From Cryobacterium suzukii (GTDB taxonomy: Bacteria; Actinomycetota; Actinomycetes; Actinomycetales; Microbacteriaceae): a stretch of DNA of 64,000 bases. The translations under genes were made by a program, and so were the position numbers. This document shows positions 8,637 through 17,403 of this stretch, in pieces (position 1 is the first letter of the stretch; each line of letters opens with the position of its first letter). Location of the stretch: NCBI RefSeq assembly GCF_004403185.1, contig NZ_SOHJ01000007.1:62001-126000 (forward strand), given 5' to 3'. The notes beneath the pieces were generated by a model. That model was not told the origin of the DNA. It saw only the letters and a list, made by a program, of their open reading frames with translations, and searched no databases.

Positions 8637-10188
8637 CAGCTCAACGTCGCAGGTCCACACGCCCGACGGTATCCTTCGAGGTCGTGTGGTCAATACCCCA
8701 GATGGCATAGCGACCGCATTCCTCGGAATCCCGTACCGTGTCGCGACGGAACGATTTCGGGCCGGCCGCGCTGTCAAACCGTGGAAAGGAATCCGTAACG
8801 CCATCGAGGCCGGACCGGCATCTCCTCAGCAAGAAGACGACTCCGGAACACTGATCATGTGCGAGCGCGACTGCCTGAACCTGAACGTTTGGACCGCAGA
8901 TCCGTCAGCGAACAATCTGCCCGTCCTCGTCTGGATACACGGCGGCCTACACGTCGCTGGGTCCAATGCCGAACCACTTCGCGACGGCGCACGGCTTGCT
9001 GCTTTTGGCCGAATAGTCGTCGTATCGATCAACTACCGTCTTGGCGCCCTCGGATATCTCACCCTTGACCACCTCCTCGGATCCGACTACCACCAATCTG
9101 GCAACCTGGCACTGGTCGATATCATCTCCGCCCTTGAGTGGGTGCGCGACGCCATCGCCAACTTCGGCGGAGATCCCCTGAACGTCACCGTCGCCGGTCA
9201 ATCAGCGGGGGCGACCATGGTCGCCACCCTTCTCGCGTCACCGAATGCAGAAAGGCTGATGCGCCGAGCAATCGTCCAGAGCGGAGATCCCGAGCGCGTC
9301 GGCTCTCGCGACCACGGAGAGGCCGTCACCGCCGAACTTCTCGAACTACTTCAACTCGGCGACGATCCCGCCGGATTGATTGACGTGCCGTGGCCAGCGA
9401 TCATTGGGGCACAGCAACACCTGATGGCCCGGCATTCCGCCGGGCACCCCCAACCAACTCCGGTGTTCCGCCCCTCGATCGATGGGCGCCTGCTGCTCAG
9501 CACACCCGTGGCCTCAGTCGCCGCGGGTTCATCGTCGTCCATCGACCTGATCGTAGGAACCAACGTGAACGAGGCCAGCGGACTCGTGGACTTACTCGGA
9601 CCGGACACTCACGCATCACGCGCACTTCTGGATACGTGCCTTAGTAGGCTGCTGCCCGAAGAAACGCAAGCGAAAGATTCCCTCAGCCGATTTGAGGCTT
9701 TCCGGGAAGCGTTCCGACGTGACGTTGGCCGCGAGGCAACACACGCCGAATTGCTCGAAGCCTGCCTGACAGAGACGGTATACCGGCAGCCTAGCCAGCG
9801 CCTTCTCGATGCACGCGCGAACGCGACCGGCTCAACTAGGTCCTATCTTTTTTCTTGGGAACAGCAGTGCACACCTTGGGTGCGACGGGCGGGACATTCC
9901 CTCGAGTTGCCGTTCCTATTCCGCCACATTGACGACTCGCAGCGCGCCCGAAGTGAGTTGGGGTCCAACGCCCCGCTCCCTTTACGCGACCGACTTAGCC
10001 AGAACTGGGTCGCCTTCGCGACCGCAGGCAACCTCGATGACGACTGGCCAGAATACGAGCCTGACCGTCGAATCACACTGATTCTCGACAATCCCACCCG
10101 GCTCGCAGAAGCTCCGCGTGACAACATTCGCCGACTGGTCGCCGCAGCGCGCGTGACCGAAGTACCCGGTCGAACGCGTCATTCATAA
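8629..10188 (+). CDS. Type-B carboxylesterase
   Basis: About 519 residues if started at GTG 8629, which overlaps the ROK stop by 8 bp. The start is uncertain because no clear ribosome site is visible and the frame is open to 8434. Motifs are those of the carboxylesterase/para-nitrobenzyl esterase family: VWIHGG for the oxyanion hole, the nucleophile elbow GQSAGA, an internal GTNVNEASG segment with the acidic residue, and GHSLELPFLF with the catalytic His. It has no signal peptide, so it is cytosolic. Its place behind the ROK gene suggests removal of ester substituents from imported oligosaccharides (inference). Confidence 0.88.
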   Translation: MADSSTSQVHTPDGILRGRVVNTPDGIATAFLGIPYRVATERFRAGRAVKPWKGIRNAIEAGPASPQQEDDSGTLIMCERDCLNLNVWTADPSANNLPVLVWIHGGLHVAGSNAEPLRDGARLAAFGRIVVVSINYRLGALGYLTLDHLLGSDYHQSGNLALVDIISALEWVRDAIANFGGDPLNVTVAGQSAGATMVATLLASPNAERLMRRAIVQSGDPERVGSRDHGEAVTAELLELLQLGDDPAGLIDVPWPAIIGAQQHLMARHSAGHPQPTPVFRPSIDGRLLLSTPVASVAAGSSSSIDLIVGTNVNEASGLVDLLGPDTHASRALLDTCLSRLLPEETQAKDSLSRFEAFREAFRRDVGREATHAELLEACLTETVYRQPSQRLLDARANATGSTRSYLFSWEQQCTPWVRRAGHSLELPFLFRHIDDSQRARSELGSNAPLPLRDRLSQNWVAFATAGNLDDDWPEYEPDRRITLILDNPTRLAEAPRDNIRRLVAAARVTEVPGRTRHS

Positions 10189-10199
10189 GTGGCAGGTGA

Positions 10200-10646
10200 C
10201 GCATCGGCATTGTTCCCCTTCTTGTCGACCACCGCGATCTCGCATCCACTCGGTGTCGCGACTACGGAAGCAAGGAATGGGCAGTGTTCCATACCCACGC
10301 GCGAAACAGCATCGAATCGCTCAACTACCAGGTGAAGAGCGGCGGCACCGAAGACATCGAATCTGCCAGCCGCCGCCGCGTCCGCGGCTTTGGTGCCGCT
10401 CAAATCATCGTCACGATGCTGCTCACCAACTTCAACCTGCGCAAGATCGCGGCCTTTATGAGCGACAAGATCAAAGACGAGGCCAAGAAGCAGGTCAACG
10501 GTGAACCTCGCTTCGCCCCTCAGCGACGCCGCGATCGCGAATTCCACAACGCCTACACGGACACCTACCCGTCCGATGTAGAGCGACCCACTAAACCCAA
10601 ACGATCAGACGGCGACGAGACCGGCGGACCACCGCGAAGAACCTAA
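10200..10646 (+). pseudogene. C-terminal remnant of a DDE-type transposase-like protein
   Basis: An open frame with no proper start encodes DYGSKEWAVFHTHARNSIES, then SRRRVRGFGAAQIIVTMLL and NLRKIAAF. From memory this matches the C-terminal third of a transposase-like family in actinobacterial mobile DNA, whose members carry an RNxxE and RRRVRGF pattern. The N-terminal catalytic part is missing: the frame is blocked by TGA at 10197-10199, immediately after the esterase gene. A terminator-like hairpin follows at 10797. Family identity is by recall, not search. Confidence 0.6.
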
Positions 10647-11221
10647 ACGGCCACATACGCCGCCACTACCGCCCAAGAGGGCACGCCTCCCCGCATTCCG
10701 AACAATCTGACGCGCCCCAAAACACAAAAAACCACCGGCGACACGGTCTCGGTCGACGAATCGCCAACACAACCCCACGAATACCCCGCTTAAACCAGAA
10801 ATCGCCCCTGAGAATCCCCAGGAGCGATTTCTTTGTTCCGACCGGGCCGTTTCGTGAACAGTTTCGCGAACGGCCCTTTGGTCGTTGCCGAATGTCTCCG
10901 AAAACCCTCGGATTCCCTTGTGTTTGCAGGGAACCGGGGTTCGCTGCCTCCAATTGTACGTCATCGTTTTGGGTCATTTAGTGATGAATGTGATGGGTAA
11001 ATGATGACCTTGTAAACCGCTTTGGCGGGCGTATGTCATTGCCGACGCTGACCGGCGCACCGCGCATCGCCTCGGCAGCCGCGTTGTAAACCCCGCCCAC
11101 GCGCTCGTTGCCGGCCGAGCCGTTTCATGAAAGAAGCCCCGGTTCGCCGCCACTGGGGAGAACACCGAGCTCGGGCAACTCGTTATCTAAACTTGTCCTA
11201 GTACGAACGAAAGGAACCACC
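10647..11221. other. Intergenic stretch with stacked hairpins and a short coding-like remnant
   Basis: There is no full gene in these 575 bases. Hairpins occur at 10797-10832, 10844-10876 (GGGCCGTT/AACGGCCC) and 10913-10933 (TTCCCT/AGGGAA). On the minus strand 10978-11100 is open for 40 codons from a GTG with GC-rich third positions (VGGVYNAAAEAM, then GNDIRPPKRF). It looks like the tail of a broken gene, of unknown family. The last 60 bases should hold the exporter promoter; no clear -35/-10 pair was assigned. Confidence 0.45.
10797..10832 (+). terminator. Rho-independent-like terminator after the transposase remnant
   Basis: Arms AGAAATCGCCCCTG (10797-10810) and CAGGAGCGATTTCT (10819-10832) pair with one mismatch around an 8-nt loop. 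TTTGTT follows, giving a short U-rich tail on the plus strand. Confidence 0.65.
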
Positions 11222-13123
11222 ATGAGCATGGAAGGCGCGGCCTGGAGCTCGCTGCACAAGATCTCTACCGCCAGGGACAGCAAACGCGGCTTCTCCCGTG
11301 AGTCCGTGCGGCGGATCATGACGTTCGCGGTGCCCTACCGGTCTAAGCTGCTGATCTTCATCACCCTCTCCACCGTGGGAGCTTTCCTCGCGGTCGCGAC
11401 GCCGGTACTCGCCGGCCAGGTGGTCGACGTCATCGTCGCCCAGGGCGCGGTCACCACGATTGTGTGGCTCGCCGTCGTCATCGCGCTCGTGGCGGTGGCC
11501 GACGCCGCCGTGTCACTCGTGACGCGCTGGTACTCGGCGCGGATCGGTGAAGGCGTGATCCTCGACCTCCGCACCGCCGTCTTCAACCACGTGCAGAAGA
11601 TGCCGATCGCGTTCTTCACCCGCACACGAACGGGCGCCCTCGTGAGCCGCCTCAACAACGATGTGATCGGCGCTCAGCAGGCCTTCAGCGGCACGCTGTC
11701 CGGTGTGGTCACGAACGTCGTGGCGCTGATCCTCACCCTGGTCGTCATGCTCAGCACGTCCTGGCTCGTGACGGTTCTCGCCGTGATTATGCTCCCCATC
11801 TTCCTGGTACCCGCCCGCCGCATGGGAAGCCGCCTCGCCGCGCTCCGCCGCGAGGCCGCCGACCACAATTCCGCCATGAGCACGCAGATGACCGAGCGCT
11901 TCTCAGCGCCCGGCGCCACCCTCGTCAAGCTGTTCGGCCGGCCCGACGAGGAGGCCGAGGAGTTCCGCGTCCGCGCCGCCCGTGTCCGCGACATCGGGGT
12001 GCGCGCCGCAATGCTGCAGTTCGTCTTCTACACCGCACTGATGCTCGTCTCCGCTCTCGCCCTCGCGCTCGTGTACGGGCTCGGCGGCGCCCTCGCACTA
12101 GCCGGCCAGCTGAACACCGGTGACGTGGTCACCCTGGCGCTCCTCCTCACCCGCCTCTACGCGCCGCTCACCGGCCTCGCAAACGCACGGGTGGAGATCA
12201 TGAGCGCGGTGGTCAGCTTCGAGCGCGTCTTCGAGGTGCTCGACCTTGACCCGCTCATCAAGGAGAAGCCCGACGCCGTCTCCGTGCCCGAAGGCCCGGT
12301 GTCCGTCGAGTTCGACAACGTGCGCTTCGCCTACCCGTCCGCGGACAAGGTATCTCTCGCGTCTCTCGAGGAGGTTTCCACATTGGACACCCGCGGCGGC
12401 GAGGAGGTGCTGCACGGCGTGTCCTTCAGGATCGAGCCGGGTCAGACCGTTGCCCTCGTTGGTTCGTCCGGTGCCGGCAAATCCACGATCGCGCAGCTCC
12501 TCTCGCGCCTGTACGACGTCGACAGCGGCGCCGTGCGCCTCGCGGGGACGGATATCCGCGACGTCACGTTCGCCTCCACGCGGCACACCCTGGGCATGGT
12601 GACGCAAGACGGCCACCTGTTCCACGAGACCATCCTCTCCAATCTGCGCCTCGCGAGGCCGGAAGCGTCCGACGATGAGGTGTGGGACGCCGTCCGCCGT
12701 GCGCGGCTGGAGCCGCTCATCCGGTCCCTGCCCGACCAGCTGAACACCATGGTGGGCGAGCGTGGCTACCGATTGTCCGGGGGTGAGCGCCAGCGGATGA
12801 CCATCGCGAGGCTCCTGCTCGCCCAGCCGCGCGTCGTCATCCTCGACGAGGCGACGGCGGCGCTGGACTCGACGTCTGAGGCCGCCGTGCAGGCGGCGCT
12901 CAGCGAGGCGCTCAAGGGACGGACAGCGATGGTGATCGCACACCGACTCTCCACCATCCGCAGCGCGGACCTGATCCTCGTGGTTGAGGACGGCTCGATC
13001 GTGGAGCGCGGTACGCACGAGGAACTGCTGGCTGTGCGTGGGCGGTACGAGGAATTGCACCGGACCCAGTTCGCCGTGCAGAAGAATGTTGCGGCGGATG
13101 CGGAAGCGCTAAGCGGGATCTAG
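11222..13123 (+). CDS. ABC exporter, fused membrane and ATPase domains
   Basis: 633 residues from ATG 11222 with AAAGGA upstream; an in-frame extension to 11108 has no ribosome site. Residues about 35-330 form the six-helix type-I exporter domain. The rest is the nucleotide-binding domain with Walker A GSSGAGKST, Q-loop VTQDGHLF, signature LSGGERQRMT, Walker B VVILDEAT and an H-loop in IAHRLST. Such half-transporters work as homodimers, or as heterodimers with a partner gene, which is not visible here. It may export a lipid, peptide or drug; the substrate is unknown. No regulator is adjacent. Confidence 0.93.
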   Translation: MSMEGAAWSSLHKISTARDSKRGFSRESVRRIMTFAVPYRSKLLIFITLSTVGAFLAVATPVLAGQVVDVIVAQGAVTTIVWLAVVIALVAVADAAVSLVTRWYSARIGEGVILDLRTAVFNHVQKMPIAFFTRTRTGALVSRLNNDVIGAQQAFSGTLSGVVTNVVALILTLVVMLSTSWLVTVLAVIMLPIFLVPARRMGSRLAALRREAADHNSAMSTQMTERFSAPGATLVKLFGRPDEEAEEFRVRAARVRDIGVRAAMLQFVFYTALMLVSALALALVYGLGGALALAGQLNTGDVVTLALLLTRLYAPLTGLANARVEIMSAVVSFERVFEVLDLDPLIKEKPDAVSVPEGPVSVEFDNVRFAYPSADKVSLASLEEVSTLDTRGGEEVLHGVSFRIEPGQTVALVGSSGAGKSTIAQLLSRLYDVDSGAVRLAGTDIRDVTFASTRHTLGMVTQDGHLFHETILSNLRLARPEASDDEVWDAVRRARLEPLIRSLPDQLNTMVGERGYRLSGGERQRMTIARLLLAQPRVVILDEATAALDSTSEAAVQAALSEALKGRTAMVIAHRLSTIRSADLILVVEDGSIVERGTHEELLAVRGRYEELHRTQFAVQKNVAADAEALSGI

Positions 13124-13148
13124 TCACTGAGCACTTCGCCACCATGCG

Positions 13149-13168
13149 GTCCGGCGCCTGAGCCGGAC
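13149..13168. terminator. Short GC hairpin between convergent genes
   Basis: GTCCGGC (13149-13155) and GCCGGAC (13162-13168) pair perfectly around a six-base loop. It lies between the ends of the ABC exporter and the convergent SRPBCC gene. No U-tract is present, as is common in high-GC actinobacteria. Confidence 0.45.
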
Positions 13169-13233
13169 GACCGATGAGTCGGTGGCGCTGGTAATCACGG
13201 CCGCGTAACCGACTCCGGCCCGATGGCCTCACG

Positions 13234-13701
13234 TCAAGCGTGGGCGGAGCGCGACGTGAGTTGGCGAAGGGTGGCTTCGATGCCGGCGGCGTTCTGCCGA
13301 GGAAAGCCGAGCAGCTCGTAGACCTTTCCCTGAACGGCTGGGACGGTGCTGTAGTCAAACGTCTCAGTAACGCGCGTAGACGTGGGCGTGAGCGGCGTGA
13401 GTTCCCAGCGCCACCGGTGTCCCGCGGGGTGACGCCACTCTACAAGCCGACCGTCTTCGATGCGCGTCACCGTGCTGGTGATGCGATAGGGGACGCCGAA
13501 CTGCTTCATCGCTACCGAGAATTTTGCGCCCTGGGTGAGCCGCCGCGGACCCGACACCGTACCGCCGACGGTGCCCGATCCGTCCAGCTCACCGTGACGG
13601 TGCGGATCAGCCACCAACGCGAAGACGTCTTCGGCCGAGGCCGGCACCTCAACAGTGCGCGCGACTTGGCGAGGCCCTTGCTCAACCTGTTCGACCGTCA
13701 T
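13234..13701 (-). CDS. SRPBCC (START/polyketide-cyclase fold) family protein
   Basis: 155 residues from ATG 13701 (MTVEQVEQ). It shows the START-like pattern: ARTVEVPASAEDVFALVADP at the N-terminus, a central GTVSGPRRLTQGAKF, WRHPAGHRWRWELTPL, and TRVTETFDYS in the C-terminal strand, followed by a terminal helix. These proteins bind hydrophobic ligands and many have no known function. It is convergent with the ABC exporter and precedes nothing obviously co-transcribed. An upstream extension to 13761 is open but unlikely. Confidence 0.8.
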   Translation of the reverse strand: MTVEQVEQGPRQVARTVEVPASAEDVFALVADPHRHGELDGSGTVGGTVSGPRRLTQGAKFSVAMKQFGVPYRITSTVTRIEDGRLVEWRHPAGHRWRWELTPLTPTSTRVTETFDYSTVPAVQGKVYELLGFPRQNAAGIEATLRQLTSRSAHA

Positions 13702-13801
13702 ACTGCTCAGCCTAGGTGGAGGCTGTCTCTTAGACGGTGTTTCCGGCCTGACGCGCTGCACGTGGGTCTTTTAGGAGCGGCGTCGATGCAACGAATTGCC
13801 G

Positions 13802-14326
13802 CTACGCGGGGTCGACAAGAGCGCCGTCATCCTCGTCGCTCCAAGACTCAACAAGCGTGATTCGCCCGCGCGAATCGCGAATCGAAAGCACGAGCGCAAT
13901 GATCGCGGTCGCGATTCCGATAACGCCCAGGGGGTTCGCGATACCAATAGCGATATCCAACGCAGGCTGTGTGGGTCCGCTGATGATTGTCTGCAAACCG
14001 CGAGGTGTTGAATCTGGAAGCGTGAGCCCCAACAAGAGTCCGATAACGCCTGATACAAGAAAAAACACGTATGTTATCGCGCGAGTTTCGAACCCTCGAC
14101 GTGCCGTGCGTCGTACCGCGAGCCCCGTGAACACCAGCAAGGCGGCAAAAATCACACCCAGCGTCGCCGCGTAGATGATGGTGAGGTCGCCACCGATCCC
14201 GAAGAGGTGGCGGCCGAAAGAGATCCACGCGGCCACCGCGATACCAGCAACCACGACCACGCCACCCATGTGCCCTGAGCGCGAGGCACTAGGCGTCGCG
14301 CGAACTCGAATTACGCTGTACGTCAT
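13802..14326 (-). CDS. Predicted membrane protein with about four helices, unknown function
   Basis: 174 residues from ATG 14326; a GTG three bases earlier is equally possible and no strong ribosome site is seen. Hydrophobic segments start at GGVVVVAGIAVAAW, TIIYAATLGVIFAALLVF, ITYVFFLVSGVIGLLLGL and LGVIGIATAIIALVLSI, followed by a short acidic cytoplasmic tail (SDEDDG). No known domain is recognised. It is isolated, 72 bp or more from its neighbours, and lies just left of the integrated elements. Codon use looks normal for this genome. Confidence 0.7.
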   Translation of the reverse strand: MTYSVIRVRATPSASRSGHMGGVVVVAGIAVAAWISFGRHLFGIGGDLTIIYAATLGVIFAALLVFTGLAVRRTARRGFETRAITYVFFLVSGVIGLLLGLTLPDSTPRGLQTIISGPTQPALDIAIGIANPLGVIGIATAIIALVLSIRDSRGRITLVESWSDEDDGALVDPA

Positions 14327-14538
14327 CACGCGCTCTCAATCACTGTGCTCGTTACAACCGTAGCCATGGAAGTGCTTGCGCGTGCGCACCTCCACAGATG
14401 GACAAGCCCGCGAACCGCGAAATACGCGACGCTATCCGACAACACACCGCTGCGTGCTTTCTCTAGACGGAATCTGGCAAGATGCCGCAAGCCTGAGTTT
14501 CATCCTTTCCGTGCTCCGGTACCGCGATGATCTCGGCG

Positions 14539-14973
14539 TCAGCGGCGCGGCCGGCTTGCGCGCTCAGCAGTATTCTGAATGGCGCGGTTCAAGTCGACGA
14601 TCAAACGCAGTGCGGGAGCCCCCTTGTTGTCCAGCAGCAATGTGTCCGAGCGGACCAACCCATTCAGAGCGACGAGGACATTCGCAATCGCCCGGGGTGA
14701 TCCGCAGACCTGTCGGACGCACTCGGTGATGTCGTGCCCTTCATCGATGGTCCGAATCTTCTCGACTGTCTCCACGACAGTGCGGTCGACAATTCGCACG
14801 TGAAATGCCTCCGGTTTACGAGCCCGTCTGTCGTCGTGTGCCGCTTTGCGGCAGGCAGGTCCACAAAAGACGCGCGGTCGTCCGGTGATCGCGGCCGGCG
14901 GCAGCGCCGCGCCACACCGGACGCACTGGGTCGAGGTCATTCGTTGGATGTTGAATTTCTGCAGGTCGCTCAC
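14539..14973 (-). CDS. Small zinc-finger protein of the integrative element
   Basis: 144 residues from GTG 14973, overlapping the integrase stop by GTGA. The N-terminal third has a four-Cys zinc-ribbon pattern, CVRCGA then FCGPACRKAAHDDRRAR, followed by a helical region without cysteines. Similar small proteins with a CxxC plus CxxxC finger often travel with actinobacterial integrases (recall). The coupling to the truncated integrase suggests it is translated from the same message. Its role is unknown; DNA binding or control of recombination is plausible. Confidence 0.7.
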   Translation of the reverse strand: MSDLQKFNIQRMTSTQCVRCGAALPPAAITGRPRVFCGPACRKAAHDDRRARKPEAFHVRIVDRTVVETVEKIRTIDEGHDITECVRQVCGSPRAIANVLVALNGLVRSDTLLLDNKGAPALRLIVDLNRAIQNTAERASRPRR

Positions 14974-15919
14974 ACGTTCGCGGTCGTCAATGGAGTGCCG
15001 TCGCGGGACTGAAACAGCAGCCCATCCAGGCCCAGGCTCCCGAATTTGGCGAGCCGCCGGCGCACGGCGTCGGCGGTGAATGTCGGCAGTGCCACAACAC
15101 GCGTGGACTGCGCGGTTTTGGGATGGTTTTGCCGGAAGGTCAGTTCGCCGTTGCGACTGACGATGGTTCCGGCCAGACGAATGGAGGGCACGGCACTGGT
15201 GATGTCAATGTCCCGGCGTCGGATGGCGAGGACCTCACCGATCCGGGCCGAGGTTCCGAGCATCACCTCGATGATCGCGCCGAGCTGGCCATCGGGTTTG
15301 GGGCCAGAGATATGGTTGGCGGCGCTCTCCCATTGCGCGATCGCCGCGCGGATGACATTCACCTCTGGGGCGGTGAGGGCATTTGGCACGTGTGGCTCGC
15401 GGTGGAGGCGGGAGACATGGTCCATTGGGTTGCGGGGGAGTACCTCGTGCCGCACGGCCAGTTCCAATGCCAGCCGCAGCACGACCCGCGCCTGTTTCGC
15501 TCGGCTGTAAGAGAGCTTCGCGAGTTGCTTGATGAATTTGTCGCACCGGGCCACGCCGATCTCCCGCAGCGCCAAGTTGTCGAAGCTCGGTGAGACCAGG
15601 GTGCGCATGTTGCGCTCGTACACGTTGCGGGTGGTCCGGGAGATGCGATCCTCCAAGTCGATGTCGTCCAGCCAGTACGTCACCAGGTCTTTGAACAGGC
15701 TGTCGGGCGTCAGCGCCGTGTCGGCGGGTTGGAACAGGTCCCGGTCGGCGAGCTTGGCCTTCAACGCCCGCTCGGCGGCGTTGGCCGTGACACCGGTGGC
15801 TTGCACCAGGCGCGCGTGTCCCAGTCCCGGTAGCGGGTTCGCGCCGCGTACCTGCCGGTCGGTGTCTGGCGGGTGTTGATGTCGCCGAAGGTGCCGATCG
15901 TGGGCCTCTGCCGGGCCAT
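14970..15919 (-). pseudogene. Tyrosine recombinase (integrase), frameshifted and missing its catalytic end
   Basis: The reading starts at ATG 15919 (MARQRPTIGTFGDINT, arm-type binding domain) and changes frame near 15808, inside a CGCGCGC run. It continues through VQATGVTANAAERAL, a core-binding domain and the first catalytic box, GTSARIGEVLAIRRRDID, which holds the box-I Arg. It stops after TPLTTANV, before the family's HxxR box, His/Trp and nucleophile Tyr, roughly 80-90 residues short. It cannot catalyse recombination alone. The damage could be decay; the frameshift alone could be a sequencing error, but the C-terminal loss is not. Confidence 0.8.
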
Positions 15920-15925
15920 CTCAGC

Positions 15926-16172
15926 TCACCGCCGATCGGTGCGCCTGGGCTCGCTGGAGGAGGGCTCGCGCTGCTGGGCGATCCAGGCTCGCACGTCGGA
16001 GATGGCAAACTTCAGATGCTTGCCGAACCGGTAGGCCGTGGGGCCTTTGCCGTGCACCCGCCAGTCGTAGACCGTGGAGATGGGGATGCCCAGGTAGGCC
16101 GCCAGCTCGGCAACGTTCGAGCCCCCAGTCGTCGGTGGGAGGGGAGGTTAGCTTGTCGTCGTGGATACTCAT
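15926..16172 (-). pseudogene. Excisionase-like HTH protein, frameshifted copy
   Basis: ATG 16172 opens MSIHDDKLTSPPT, but the MerR/AlpA-type HTH (NVAELAAYLGIPISTVYDW, then GKGPTAYRFGKHLKF) is in another frame. One extra G in the GGGGG run near 16121 explains the shift. The intact homologue at 23668-23907 is about 80% identical across the HTH. Proteins of this kind direct excision and bind near att sites. The stop lies six bases before the integrase start, so the two form one operon. The start is exactly 132 bp from the att-type repeat at 16304, as in the second module. Confidence 0.75.
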
Positions 16173-16303
16173 GCCCAGAAGGTGTGCACGACGATCCCGA
16201 ACGATCGGGAGGTACCGAAACCGACGTCGGTGCCTCGGACGACAGAGCCGAATCACCGGCTCTGGAACGCTGAAAGTGAAGACGTAGTGATGACTTAATC
16301 AAA

Positions 16304-16354
16304 TCTTTAACCTAAAAAGTCCCGGAAACCCTTGAGCTTCCGGGACTTTTGGTA
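16304..16354. repeat. Attachment-site direct repeat, distal copy
   Basis: These 51 bases match 24039-24089 at 50 of 51 positions; the one difference is C for T at 16337. The repeat contains a 15-bp hairpin identical in design to the tRNA-Pro terminator. It is followed by GTGGGCTG, which resembles the end of the tRNA gene. It is most simply an att scar left by integration at tRNA-Pro. Confidence 0.88.
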
Positions 16355-16668
16355 TCTGTGGGCTGTTTGCGGAACCCAGCAGGGCGCGGATGGTCGGTGA
16401 CTGTGGAATTCATTTTCCTCTGCAGTCCCCATTCTTTTCCTCCAGCGCTGCCGGGGCACGATCTCTGGCTTGCTCAGATCGGATCGAGTGCGAATCGCGA
16501 TTTCATTCGCGGCTCAGCGGTGTTAAAGACAAATGCAGCTTGTTTGAGGTGGGATAGCGGGATCGCTTCGCGTCGAAGTCAGCATCCGTCGCGTAGATCA
16601 CATTCGGGCGGCCCCCCGGCAACCATCCCGGCACGATCGGACCTGCCCAGTTCGCGCTGATGGAGGCG
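16355..16668. other. Left edge of island cargo, no supported gene
   Basis: No gene is assigned in these 314 bases. On the minus strand 16503 to about 16680 is open with moderately GC-rich third positions (NWAGPIVPGWLPGGRPNVIY) and no start codon. It overlaps the end of the J-domain gene in another frame. It may be a 5'-truncated remnant or chance. Confidence 0.4.
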
Positions 16669-17403
16669 CTAGCACACGATTGCGGTGATCGCTGCCCATT
16701 CTGCTGATTCGCCGTTCCCTGGGTCAACGAACTCAACTGGGAGATCCGCGACAAGTGTCACGACCTGTGAATGGGAACTGACAGGATCTCCGTCCAGGGT
16801 TTCAGAGAATTCCACAGTCACCTCAGCGGCCTGACAATCTGTTTCCGAGGTAAGCGTCCATGACCAACACCCATTCTCGGCTGAGCACAGACGGGCGGTG
16901 GCTGCCTCATCCAGATCTTCTTGAAGAACGCTGTCGTAAATATCGACATTTGACGTGGCATTGCCAGCATTATCTTGTTCAGTAGTTGTCGATTGGCTGA
17001 CGCCTACGCCCACAACTATCAAGACGATGATGATGAGGATCAGTGCTACCCAGCCTCCGCTTATTCCACTTTCTGGTGGTGTCGAATCGGCTCGCGCTTG
17101 GGGTGTGGTGCGGGGATTCACCGACCAGGCCTGGGCATCACGGACGCGGACAAAGTCTTCAAAGCTCATCGGTTGCGGTTGCGGCGGGCGAGGTTCGGGT
17201 GCGAGCAAATGTGAGTGGAGGACGTTTCGGGCTTCGGTGACGCGGACGAACTCTGCTGTTGCAGCTCTGATGTCTGCTGCGGGCGCTCCGGCGAATCTAT
17301 CTGGGTGCGACATGCGTGAGCGCAGCCTGAACGCCTTGTCGATCTCCGTTCGGGGTGACGAGGTACTGATATTGAGGATCGCTGCAGCGGTGTCGGGGGT
17401 CAT
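16669..17403 (-). CDS. J-domain protein with one membrane helix and an outside domain
   Basis: 244 residues from ATG 17403, overlapping the upstream gene by ATGA. Residues about 1-70 form a J-domain: EIDKAFRLRSRMSHPDRF contains the HPD tripeptide that stimulates Hsp70 ATPase. A Pro-rich linker leads to one strong membrane segment (WVALILIIIVLIVVGVGV, about 125-142). A roughly 95-residue external part with four cysteines (CSAENGCWSW, ETDCQ, terminal C) follows. J-domains anchored this way with a cysteine-containing exterior are uncommon. The function is unknown; its island setting suggests a defence or stress role (inference). Confidence 0.72.
   Translation of the reverse strand: MTPDTAAAILNISTSSPRTEIDKAFRLRSRMSHPDRFAGAPAADIRAATAEFVRVTEARNVLHSHLLAPEPRPPQPQPMSFEDFVRVRDAQAWSVNPRTTPQARADSTPPESGISGGWVALILIIIVLIVVGVGVSQSTTTEQDNAGNATSNVDIYDSVLQEDLDEAATARLCSAENGCWSWTLTSETDCQAAEVTVEFSETLDGDPVSSHSQVVTLVADLPVEFVDPGNGESAEWAAITAIVC

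Noticed and set aside
16503-16754. Frame overlapping the end of the J-domain gene
   Set aside because: Some protein-like sequence but no start codon outside the J-domain gene; noted only as a possible remnant.
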